Below, piece after piece: positions 1-6,805 of a stretch of DNA of 57,415 nt. The position numbers and the translations under genes are program-made. Source of the stretch: Desmonostoc muscorum FACHB-395 (GTDB taxonomy: Bacteria; Cyanobacteriota; Cyanobacteriia; Cyanobacteriales; Nostocaceae). Location of the stretch: assembly GCF_014698035.1 (NCBI RefSeq), contig NZ_JACJSF010000049.1, positions 1 to 57,415 on the forward strand. The letters are read 5' to 3'. The number at the start of each line of letters is the position of its first letter. Positions within the stretch are counted from its first letter, which is position 1. The notes below the pieces were generated by a model. The model was not told the origin of the DNA. It worked only from the letters and a program-made list of their open reading frames with translations, and made no database searches.

Positions 1-1946
1 GCATCAGCATGGTAGATTTTGCAACTGGTCTGCTGTTGTTCATCTTTAGCCTCAACACCATATTTTTTTAACAAAGTATAAGCAGCAAAAGCTATTTGTT
101 TATTCTCGCTAGCTTCTAGGCGCTTTCTAAAAAAATTAGGCTCGTAAAGTGTAACATTTTCTTTTTTAGCCCAAGAAGAACTATTTACAGGAGTTTCAGG
201 TACTTGGGCTGGCTCCGAAGCAACATCTATATGAATAATGTCTGAATCAATTACTTTTATATCTATAATCTGTGAACCAGGGTCAATAAATGGTTGACGA
301 CGATTCTTGTGAAATACATTCATGTTTGGTTCCAATTCGGGAGCATCAGTCACGGTAAAATCTCCTTTTTGCTGATCAATTGTTTTGACTGTGCCATCTT
401 TGAGCTTGATAGTAAAACGTTTTCTATCAAGTTGATTTTGATGCCATGATTCTAGAGCTATAGCCCCGGCAGATAGCTTTTCAAAACTTTTTCCTCCCTG
501 TGCGACTATAAAATCATCTACACCCTTATCCGGCCCTGGCAGCGTTAGTACTTTAACGACAGCACCAAATTCTTGTAATAAGCTTCCTGTCTTCCAGATA
601 TCTCTTTGGATATTGAGCTTAGTTTCAGGCTTAATTTCATAATCAAAGCAGATTTTGATTTCTCTACCAGAAGTTGCGAAAACAGCTAACTCATCAGCCA
701 GATAAGAATCACCAATTTTCTTGCCCCACTCGTTTTTCGGTGAGCGATAGCCGGAGGAAATTCCCGGTAGCCCAATGGCAGCATGACCCTGGCTTAACAG
801 ACTAGCCGCCTTCTTCGCCCCCTCTGTAATGACGAGTGGGATATTGTGTTTATACACACAATACCAAAAACCACTCAAGCGATCGCTATCGCTGGGGTTT
901 ACTCCAGCTTTTGAGTAAATATTTTGGGCAATCACGCCTGGGACATCTAGCAAGAAAATACTCAAATCAACTGATGGTGGATGCTCATATTTAATGAACT
1001 TGCCTTCAACCGTAACAGTGAACCCATCTTTTTTCACGGTTTTGGGTCTGGGGCGGTTTGGCTTATAACATCCCCATTCTTTAATTTGAGGTTGCTCACC
1101 AGGGGTAAGATTAGCAAATGTGCGCGGGTCTACCCCTGAATTACACCACCAGCCACCTGCATCTAGATGGGAATAGAGTTCTAAAAGCCTAATAGAGAGG
1201 CTACCTGTATTTGTACGTGAGAGTTTGTCGCTGATCATCAGCCGTTCCCAAGCTTCATGTTCCCCACCGACATAGCTAAAATGAAGACTAGAGAAGTTGA
1301 GATGTGCAATTTCTGGTGCGATCGCGCTGCCTACTACGAGTTCGTGCCAATGTTGCGGATCAATATGTTCTGGGTGAGGCGGGATATGTTGAGTATTTTG
1401 TAGCTCAAGTTTTTTACTACTTATGCCATTGTTGGCGCTTTCAACTGTAAAAAAAACATTTCTCTGGATGGAAGCATTTAAATCTAAATTTTCTTGGTCT
1501 TTAATAGGTAGATATTCCTGGGGATTTTGAGAATCGAATGGTATAGTTAAAAACTCAACAGATGTGGCAGAAGGCGGAAGAATTAAGGGGGAATTGGGGT
1601 TGGGTAAAACTGGAGGTAAATCAGGAGCAGGAGAAAAATTAGGTGGTGTTATATCATTACTACCGGGGAGAAGTTTAGGCAATAAATATGCCATTATCTC
1701 TTCTACTTGTTCTATTTCCTCATCTGTTACACCTTCAAAGTTATTTTTAGACCATTTCCAGCCACCATCCTCATCAGGAGTAAGAAAATAAGTTTCTTCT
1801 CCTATTTCGATTCGACATTTTAAATCAATAGCTGATTCGATTGATTTGTAAATAAACTCTCCTAAAGGATAAATAAAAGCTCTAATAAAATGCTGACTAG
1901 CTTTAGCGTAAGCAGAAGTGAGTTGCAAATGTCGTTCATCAAACAT
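1..1946 (-). CDS. Plasmid replication protein, CyRepA1-like (DUF3854), 5' part only
   Basis: An uninterrupted reverse-strand frame runs from an ATG at 1946 off the left edge; about 648 residues are visible. The N-terminal third has a proline-rich linker. A Toprim-like DUF3854 domain follows, with the stretch PLVITEGAKKAASLL (near nt 870-810) providing the acidic Toprim residue, then ICFDYEIKP (near nt 655-630) and PGPDKGVDDFIV (near nt 535-500). This combination is typical of the large replication initiators of cyanobacterial plasmids (CyRepA1 family), where a helicase domain usually follows; that part lies outside the window. The role in replication is inferred from the family. It is the main reason to regard this window as plasmid DNA. 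Confidence 0.8.
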   Translation of the reverse strand, partial: MFDERHLQLTSAYAKASQHFIRAFIYPLGEFIYKSIESAIDLKCRIEIGEETYFLTPDEDGGWKWSKNNFEGVTDEEIEQVEEIMAYLLPKLLPGSNDITPPNFSPAPDLPPVLPNPNSPLILPPSATSVEFLTIPFDSQNPQEYLPIKDQENLDLNASIQRNVFFTVESANNGISSKKLELQNTQHIPPHPEHIDPQHWHELVVGSAIAPEIAHLNFSSLHFSYVGGEHEAWERLMISDKLSRTNTGSLSIRLLELYSHLDAGGWWCNSGVDPRTFANLTPGEQPQIKEWGCYKPNRPRPKTVKKDGFTVTVEGKFIKYEHPPSVDLSIFLLDVPGVIAQNIYSKAGVNPSDSDRLSGFWYCVYKHNIPLVITEGAKKAASLLSQGHAAIGLPGISSGYRSPKNEWGKKIGDSYLADELAVFATSGREIKICFDYEIKPETKLNIQRDIWKTGSLLQEFGAVVKVLTLPGPDKGVDDFIVAQGGKSFEKLSAGAIALESWHQNQLDRKRFTIKLKDGTVKTIDQQKGDFTVTDAPELEPNMNVFHKNRRQPFIDPGSQIIDIKVIDSDIIHIDVASEPAQVPETPVNSSSWAKKENVTLYEPNFFRKRLEASENKQIAFAAYTLLKKYGVEAKDEQQQTSCKIYHAD

Positions 1947-1995
1947 ATTTTTTGTTAATTATTTATCTACTGTGCGTAAGAATTCAAGAGTCAGC

Positions 1996-2117
1996 ATTCA
2001 GGAGTCAGAACAGTAGAAGAACCAGAAACTCATTTGACTCAAAAATGTACTCGGAATATCAAACCTTTTATAAATTCTGTTAGCATAGCGGGGCGCAGCC
2101 CATTCTGACTCCTGAAT
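1996..2117. repeat. Dispersed inverted repeat (ATTCAGGAGTCAGAA family)
   Basis: ATTCAGGAGTCAGAA at 1996-2010 pairs perfectly with TTCTGACTCCTGAAT at 2103-2117. The material between includes a short GC-rich patch, GCGGGGCGCAGCCC. The same arms recur at 36357-36370 and 36601-36613, so this is a mobile or dispersed intergenic repeat rather than a gene part. It occupies most of the gap between the rep gene and the next fragment. Confidence 0.75.
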
Positions 2118-2156
2118 TCTGACTTCTTACCACTGTGCCTTGTGCTGTACTCTTGT

Positions 2157-2333
2157 TTAAGAACAACAGTTGCATCGGATCTGCAAATATTTATTGTTAG
2201 CAGGGTTTTCTAAGATCCGAGAACAAGATTGACGTAAAACCTCATATTGTTGCCAGTTAGCCCCCAAGTATTTGATATCAATGAGCTTACCTTGGGGAGT
2301 AACCCGATTAAAAACAATATGAATGTAAACATT
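2157..2333 (-). pseudogene. C-terminal fragment of an unrecognised protein, cut by the IS left end
   Basis: The open frame reads NVYIHIVFNRVTPQGK, then LIDIKYLGANWQQYEVL, ending in RCNCCS at 2157. The longer ORF found here continues to 2423, but its first residues are read from the insertion sequence terminus and subterminal hairpin, so they are not native. What remains is about 58 residues of a globular-looking protein whose start is missing. I do not recognise the family. Confidence 0.4.
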
Positions 2334-2361
2334 AGGGACTTCCAGAAAATAAACTATTCCA
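2334..2361 (+). repeat. IS left terminal inverted repeat
   Basis: This 28-base end matches the reverse complement of 3904-3931 at most positions; both ends share AGGGACTTCCA, then AATAAA and TATTCCA. About 8 bases further in, both ends carry AATGATAATCATTTTAA. The right side has a longer spacer between the two conserved blocks. Confidence 0.75.
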
Positions 2362-2384
2362 TTAACAATAATGATAATCATTTT

Positions 2385-2431
2385 AAAGGGGAATGAAGTG
2401 GCTGCCGTAGGCAGCCACTTCATTCCCCTTT
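2385..2431. repeat. IS left subterminal hairpin, 22-bp stem
   Basis: Arms 2385-2406 and 2410-2431 are perfectly complementary with the 3-base loop GTA. The stem begins AAAGGGGAATGAAG and ends GGCTGCC. It lies directly inside the AATGATAATCATTTTAA block and upstream of the transposase. The right-end hairpin has the same geometry but a different sequence. Confidence 0.85.
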
Positions 2432-2476
2432 TGTAGTAATTTAAATAATGACGCTTATTTTTGAGTGTGGTAACTG

Positions 2477-3714
2477 ATGGCCATAGTATTAACTGATTCT
2501 CTCAAAAAGTTGTTGATTGAAACTGCATTTCAATTAAAAGGTGCAGCAAAACGAAAATTTATGGCACAGACAGTTCAGGGCTTAGGTTTAGGAGGGCAAA
2601 GGCTTGCACAATCAGAATTAGGATGGAATCGAGATACTATTAGGAAAGGAATAAAAGAGTTAGAAAGTGGTATTACTTGTGTTGATAACATGAGTGGCAA
2701 AGGGCGTTATAAAGCAGAAGCACACTTTCCAAATCTTTTAGAAGATATAAAAAATATAGTAGATTCGCAAAGTCAAACTGATCCTAGTTTTAAAAGTCAA
2801 AGACTATATAGCAGACTCAGTGCAGCCGAAGTCAGAAAGCAATTAATTGAAAAATATGGTTATAGTGATGAAATTTTACACACATCAGAAACAATTCGAG
2901 TCAAATTAAATAATTTAGGTTACAAGCTCAGAAGGGTAAAGAAAGTTCAACCTCAAAAAAAATCCCACAAACTGATGCAATCTTTGAGCAACTAGACATA
3001 GTACACAAAGATGCTTCGGAAGATAAGAGTGTTTTACGTCTCAGCATGGACGGAAAAGCCCGCGTTAAGATTGGCTCATTTGATCGAGGGGGTAAAAGTA
3101 GAGATGGAGCGAAAGCTGATGACCATGATTATAATCCAAAAACAACTGTAACTCCTTATGGTATATTTCTTCCAGAGCTTGATGAGCTATTTTTGTACTT
3201 TACAGAATCAAAAGTTACCAGTGATTTTATTGTTGATATTTTAGAAGATTTTTGGTTATCAGAAAAGCATCGTTTTTCTGATATTCAAACCCTACTTATT
3301 AATCAAGATAATGGGCCGCAGAATAGTTCACGGCGTACTCAATTTATGAAACGTATAGTAGAGTTTGCCCACAAACATCAAGTAAATATACGTTTAGCTT
3401 ACTATCCTCCCTATCATAGTAAATATAATCCGATAGAAAGGACGTGGGCAATACTAGAGAATCATTGGAATGGTAGCCTTTTAGATGAAGTGGAGACGGC
3501 TTTAAAGTTTGCTAGTACTATGAAATGGAAAGGTGATCATCCAGTAGTTAAGCTAGTACACAAAACTTATGAGAATGGGGTAAAACTTACAAAAAAAGCT
3601 ATGGCTCAAATTGAAAAACAGATTGAGCGGCTAACCGATTATAATCATGAAGTTTTCCAAAATTTAGGTAATTGGTTTATTGATATTTGTTGTAGTAAGA
3701 CAAAAGTTATTTGA
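2477..3714 (+). CDS. ISAzo13-family transposase, read through a -1 frameshift
   Basis: The first phase (2477-2995) encodes a helix-turn-helix-like N-terminal domain (ELGWNRDTIRKGIKELESG). The second phase (open through 3046-3714) encodes the DDE catalytic domain: Asp in SMDGKA, Asp in INQDNGPQ and Glu in YNPIERTWAILE. Eight consecutive A residues at 2955-2962 lie in the overlap. A -1 slip there joins QPQKK to IPQTDAIFEQLDIV and gives one continuous product of about 412 residues, the expected family length. This may be programmed frameshifting at an A-rich slippery site or simple decay; the full motif set argues for a functional enzyme. Confidence 0.8.
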
Positions 3715-3811
3715 TTTTAATAACAACATTTATTTAGCTACAAAACATACTAATTTTACACTGTTCAACTTCAAAGCAGACGACAAGTGTATAGATTCTT
3801 CATGCATAGAT

Positions 3812-3858
3812 GAGGGGGAGAAAAGGGGTTGCCCTCGGCAACCCCTTTTCTCCCCCTC
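3812..3858. repeat. IS right subterminal hairpin, 22-bp stem
   Basis: Arms 3812-3833 and 3837-3858 are perfectly complementary around the 3-base loop CTC. Read from outside inward it begins GAGGGGGAGAAAAG and ends GGTTGCC. It matches the left hairpin in stem length, loop length and position but differs at several stem positions, always with the partner base changed too. Confidence 0.85.
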
Positions 3859-3903
3859 TTAAAATGATTATCATTCTTGAGAAAACCTGTCTATTGTTTT
3901 TCT

Positions 3904-3931
3904 TGGAATAATTTATTCTTTGGAAGTCCCT
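3904..3931 (-). repeat. IS right terminal inverted repeat
   Basis: The reverse complement starts AGGGACTTCCAAAGAATAAA and mirrors the left end at 2334-2361. The following base starts the codon CAG of a truncated pyridoxamine-oxidase-like gene, so the junction with host DNA is sharp. Confidence 0.75.
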
Positions 3932-4327
3932 CAGTTTCGTGGAGGAGCGCCCGTTTTCCTGAAAGTGTTGAATGAGAAAACCCTGGGATTCGCCGATTTT
4001 TCTGGGAATGTGCAGTACATTACCGTAGGCAACCTTGAAGGAGAAGCAAAAGCATTTCTGTTCCTGATGGATTACCGCCAACGCAGACGTATCAAAGTTT
4101 GGGGTAAGGCAGAATATGTTGAAGGGGATAGTGCTTTAATTGAGCGACTTCGCATCCCTGGCTATCCAGCAAAAGTTGAGCGAGCTATTCTATTTCATGT
4201 CGAAGCTTTGAGTGAGAATTGTTCTCAACACATACCTATCCGCTATTCTGCTACCGAGGTTGAAGCTATGATGGCTCCCCTTGTGGCTCGAATTGAAGAG
4301 TTAGAACAGAAATTCGTTGGGGAATAA
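3932..4327 (+). pseudogene. Pyridoxamine 5'-phosphate oxidase-like protein, N-terminus removed by the IS
   Basis: The frame reads QFRGGAPVFLKVLNEKTL, then GFADFSGNVQYITVGNL and FLFLMDYRQRRRIKVWG. This is the conserved middle and end of the PNPOx-like flavin-binding split-barrel family, normally about 200 residues. Similarity begins exactly at the insertion-sequence boundary, and the first 60-70 residues, including part of the FMN-binding barrel, are absent. A TTG at 3920 inside the IS end could start a 135-residue product, but it is unlikely to fold or bind flavin normally. The C-terminal coiled segment (VARIEELEQKF) is intact. Confidence 0.7.
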
Positions 4328-4438
4328 TGCAGATATGGTATTAGAACCAAGTAGTGCTAATGTACTATAAGACTGGTAATATAGTATTTTACTAAGCACC
4401 GGTTAGCCTAACTTTCTAATGCTTCACTCTGCTTTCAA

Positions 4439-5524
4439 GTGAGAAAGATAGTTCACGTTGATATGGATGCCTTCTACGCATCGGTGGAGCAGAGGGACAA
4501 CCCTAGCTACCGAGGCAAGCCGTTAGTCGTCGGTGGCAGTCCGAATCAGCGAGGCGTAGTTGCAGCCGCCAGTTATGAAGCGAGGAAGTTTGGGATTCGC
4601 TCCGCGATGCCGTCAGTAACTGCGATCGCAAAATGCCCCGGACTGATATTTGTCAGACCGAGATTCGACGTTTACCGAGAGATTTCCGCAGCAATCCACG
4701 CCATATTCAAACGCTACAGTGATTTAGTGGAAGGGGTTGCACTAGATGAAGCATATCTAGATGTTACTGAGAACCGACAAAATATCCCCTACGCTTCTAC
4801 TATCGCAAGACACATCAAAACTGCGATTCTCCAGGAAACTCAGTTGACGGCAACCGCAGGCGTGTCGATTAACAAGTTTCTTGCAAAAATGGCATCAGGG
4901 CAGAACAAGCCGAATGGGTTGACAGTGATTTTACCAGAGCAAGCGATCGCCTTCGTAGAACAGTTACCAATTGAGAAGTTTCATGGCATTGGAGAGGTGA
5001 CGGCGGCGAAGATGCATTCGCTTGGCATTCACACTGGCGCAGACTTAAAGGAGCGATCGCTGACTGAGCTAACACACCACTTTGGTAAAGCAGGTCAGTA
5101 TTACTATAAGATTGCCAGAGCAGAAGATGATCGCCTAGTTGAAGCAAATCGAGTTCGCAAGTCCGTTGGTGCAGAAACCTCATTTGCACAGGATTTAAGC
5201 GATGTAGGTCAGATGTTGCAGGAACTTGAACAGATTGCCCAGATAGTGGAGCAACGGTTAGAGCAGCACGAAACACGAGGCCGCACATTAACCCTGAAAG
5301 TCAAGTTTTCTGACTATCATCAGATAACCCGCAGTAAAACAATGCTTGCTCCCATCAGTGAACTCTCTACGATTTTTGAGATAGCCAAAGCGCTGTTTGA
5401 GTCGATTGATCTGGAAAACCGCAGCATTAGGTTGCTGGGAATTGCATTGTCCAATCTGGATAACGCCAAACAAACCCAAGTAATTCAATTGCCACTATTT
5501 CAAAATGCAGGCATTATATTTTAG
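4439..5524 (+). CDS. dinB: DNA polymerase IV (Y-family translesion polymerase)
   Basis: The product has 361 residues, a normal length for Pol IV. The N-terminal palm motif HVDMDAFYASVEQRDNP supplies the first metal-binding Asp, and VEGVALDEAYLDVT supplies the second acidic pair. The thumb carries helix-hairpin-helix-like FHGIGEVTAAKMHSLGI, and the little-finger domain follows. It ends in QLPLFQ, resembling the QLxLF clamp-binding peptide of Pol IV. I take the GTG at 4439 as start because it gives the canonical RKIVHVDMD N-terminus. The enzyme copies damaged DNA in low-fidelity fashion. The last two thirds are duplicated at 37335-38051. Confidence 0.9.
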   Translation: MRKIVHVDMDAFYASVEQRDNPSYRGKPLVVGGSPNQRGVVAAASYEARKFGIRSAMPSVTAIAKCPGLIFVRPRFDVYREISAAIHAIFKRYSDLVEGVALDEAYLDVTENRQNIPYASTIARHIKTAILQETQLTATAGVSINKFLAKMASGQNKPNGLTVILPEQAIAFVEQLPIEKFHGIGEVTAAKMHSLGIHTGADLKERSLTELTHHFGKAGQYYYKIARAEDDRLVEANRVRKSVGAETSFAQDLSDVGQMLQELEQIAQIVEQRLEQHETRGRTLTLKVKFSDYHQITRSKTMLAPISELSTIFEIAKALFESIDLENRSIRLLGIALSNLDNAKQTQVIQLPLFQNAGIIF

Positions 5525-5530
5525 CGTAGG
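4814..5530 (+). repeat. Segmental duplication, copy A part 1 (3' two thirds of dinB)
   Basis: This 717-base stretch is nearly identical to 37335-38051, from ATCAAAACTGCGATT inside dinB to GCGTAGG just past its stop codon. No length change is needed to align the ends. The continuation of the duplication is 5577-5897 against 38739-39050, separated in the second copy by an unrelated insert. Confidence 0.85.
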
Positions 5531-5569
5531 CTAGCAAGAACCGCAGCATCGCGCTGTTTAAATACTGAC

Positions 5570-5877
5570 TTACCCACGACAGAAATCATCAACTCTCAAC
5601 TCGCGCCAAACATCAGACGGTTGCCACCCGGAGTTACCCACAGAGCGGAGGGGGCGATAGTGTTCAGAAATGTATTCGGATTCGGGAACGTAGTCTTCAA
5701 TTCTTCAATGTACACAGGTGGATTTGGTTCGATCACTGTTTCAGGAATATTTTGGCTCTCAGGAATCTCAATGGGTTCAATCGGTGGTGGGGTTACTTCT
5801 ATTTTCTTGCGAACTGGGTTAGAGGTTTTTTTGATGAGTCGTTTCATATCATCTATAGGAATTATTCGGCTCTCCAC
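5570..5877 (-). pseudogene. Small proline-rich protein, copy A, frameshifted by an 8-base tandem duplication
   Basis: From the start at 5877 it reads MESRIIPIDDMKRLIKK, then a Pro/Glu-rich stretch (EVTPPPIEPIEIPES). A tandem duplication of TCTTCAAT (5694-5701 and 5702-5709) then shifts the phase, and translation ends at 5596. Removing one unit restores the frame of the sister copy at 38735, ending in WRELRVDDFCRG with a stop at 5570. The C-terminal residues are conserved in both copies in that frame, which supports it as the ancestral one. The function is unknown; I recognise no domain. Confidence 0.6.
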
Positions 5878-5897
5878 AAAGAACGATATCCTAGAAT
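5577..5897. repeat. Segmental duplication, copy A part 2
   Basis: About 320 bases align with 38739-39050 with scattered substitutions plus the 8-base tandem duplication in this copy. Together with 4814-5530 it shows that dinB and the proline-rich gene were copied as one block. Confidence 0.8.
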
Positions 5898-5934
5898 ATG
5901 GTTGTCACACATTTGACTGGGTTAGATTGTGGTT

Positions 5935-6060
5935 GCTGGTAATACTTGCGCTTAACTCTTGTATGATAGCAATTTAAATATATTTCGTTATTTCTGCATA
6001 AAACACAAAACTCTAGCTGAGGAATATTACATATCAAACTTCTATATAAACCAGGGGAGA
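5935..6060 (+). promoter_or_regulatory. Leader-like repeat, copy 1
   Basis: The segment shares ordered blocks with 41451-41570: CTTAACTCTTGT, then GCATAAAACACAAAA, then GAATATTACATA and ATATAAACCA, with divergent spacers. No open frame is conserved between the two. It lies about 750 bases before the acyl-AMP ligase; the second copy lies about 220 bases before a terpene-cyclase-like gene. It could be a shared promoter or 5' leader, or simply a dispersed repeat. Confidence 0.5.
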
Positions 6061-6090
6061 CAGAAATACTGATTTTTCGTTGGTCTTAAT

Positions 6091-6106
6091 CTTGATCAGG
6101 ATCAAG
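6091..6106. promoter_or_regulatory. Perfect palindrome CTTGATC-AG-GATCAAG, possible operator
   Basis: Seven-base arms surround a 2-base centre. It lies between the leader repeat and the first biosynthetic gene, and its size fits a dimeric regulator site. No regulator gene is visible in the cluster, so the role is inference. Confidence 0.35.
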
Positions 6107-6337
6107 AGTACTTTAGATGCGTTTGCCCTGCAAGTGGTTCTTACAAAAGTCAGTACGCTAAAAAGTCTTGGAATTTGATCAAAGAATAAGGTTTCCAGTT
6201 GATGTTGCTGTTTCTGGGCTGATCGCGTAACATAGATTTTTAGCGATGTTTGCCCCTAATTACGGCCGATTAGCTCAATTTTATTGATGATTCAGATTTA
6301 TAAAGGCACAAATACTGATTATTTATTCCGAAAAAAT

Positions 6338-6353
6338 TTCAACTCAAGTTGAA
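6338..6353. promoter_or_regulatory. Perfect palindrome TTCAACT-CA-AGTTGAA, possible operator
   Basis: It has the same 7-2-7 architecture as the palindrome at 6091 but a different sequence. It lies about 450 bases upstream of the ligase gene in AT-rich non-coding DNA. A regulatory role is inferred from position and symmetry only. Confidence 0.35.
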
Positions 6354-6805
6354 GAAATAAATGTAAGCATGTTCACTAGCTTCTCAGTACTACGATAAGC
6401 TGATTATTTCGCAAACTGTATCTACTAGTAAGACAATGATAAAACGAAAAGATGAAAGATAAACAGAATAACCTGAAGGATATGGATTTTCTCACTGAAC
6501 TTCCTCCTAGTGAGGGGGTGAAATAGGCAGTGATGCAGAAAGTTATGTTAAAGAATTGATCACCACGAATAAGAAATGTACTAATGGGAGGTTCTAAAGT
6601 TTAAGAGTTTGAAACCCTTGCTGTACCATACTCGTTTGCTGTACTAAACAGATTATAGTTTTATGCATAATTATCTCTGAGATAAGTGACTAATAATTAG
6701 TACTTGATTACTGGGATCGCCATATTAGTTACAACAGTTCTTAAGTTTTAATCAATTTTTCATAGTGACTGGGCTAAGAAACTAATTCTTAGCTCATACA
6801 TCTGT

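Larger units (their letters stand above)
2334..3931 (+). mobile_element. ISAzo13-type insertion sequence, 1.6 kb
   Basis: The element is bounded by terminal inverted repeats beginning AGGGACTTCCA (left 2334-2361, right 3904-3931). Inside them are a shared AATGATAATCATTTTAA block at both ends and one perfect 22-bp hairpin at each end. It carries a transposase in two overlapping phases. No target duplication is evident (ATT on the left, CAG on the right), and the genes on the two sides are unrelated truncated fragments. This suggests a deletion or rearrangement next to the element after insertion. Family assignment rests on the transposase sequence. Confidence 0.8.
5898..6805 (+). other. Non-coding leader upstream of the lipid/polyketide locus
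   Basis: No supportable gene lies in these 908 bases. They contain a leader-like repeat (5935-6060) shared with 41451-41570 and two perfect 7-2-7 palindromes (6091-6106 and 6338-6353). They also contain a TTTGATCAAA palindrome near 6176 and AT-rich sequence up to the ligase start. This is the expected place for the promoter and operators of the cluster, but I cannot locate the transcription start. Confidence 0.5.

Noticed and set aside
1564..1791. Forward 75-residue ORF opposite the rep gene
   Set aside because: It is fully covered by the continuous CyRepA1-like frame on the other strand.
3800..4081. Reverse ORF across the IS right end and the PNPOx fragment
   Set aside because: It reads through the hairpin and the IS border; the forward frame has the recognisable protein.
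4869..5288. Antisense ORF inside dinB, repeated at 37390-37815
   Set aside because: It is long and present in both copies only because dinB itself is duplicated; the forward frame has all polymerase motifs and the antisense product shows no family.
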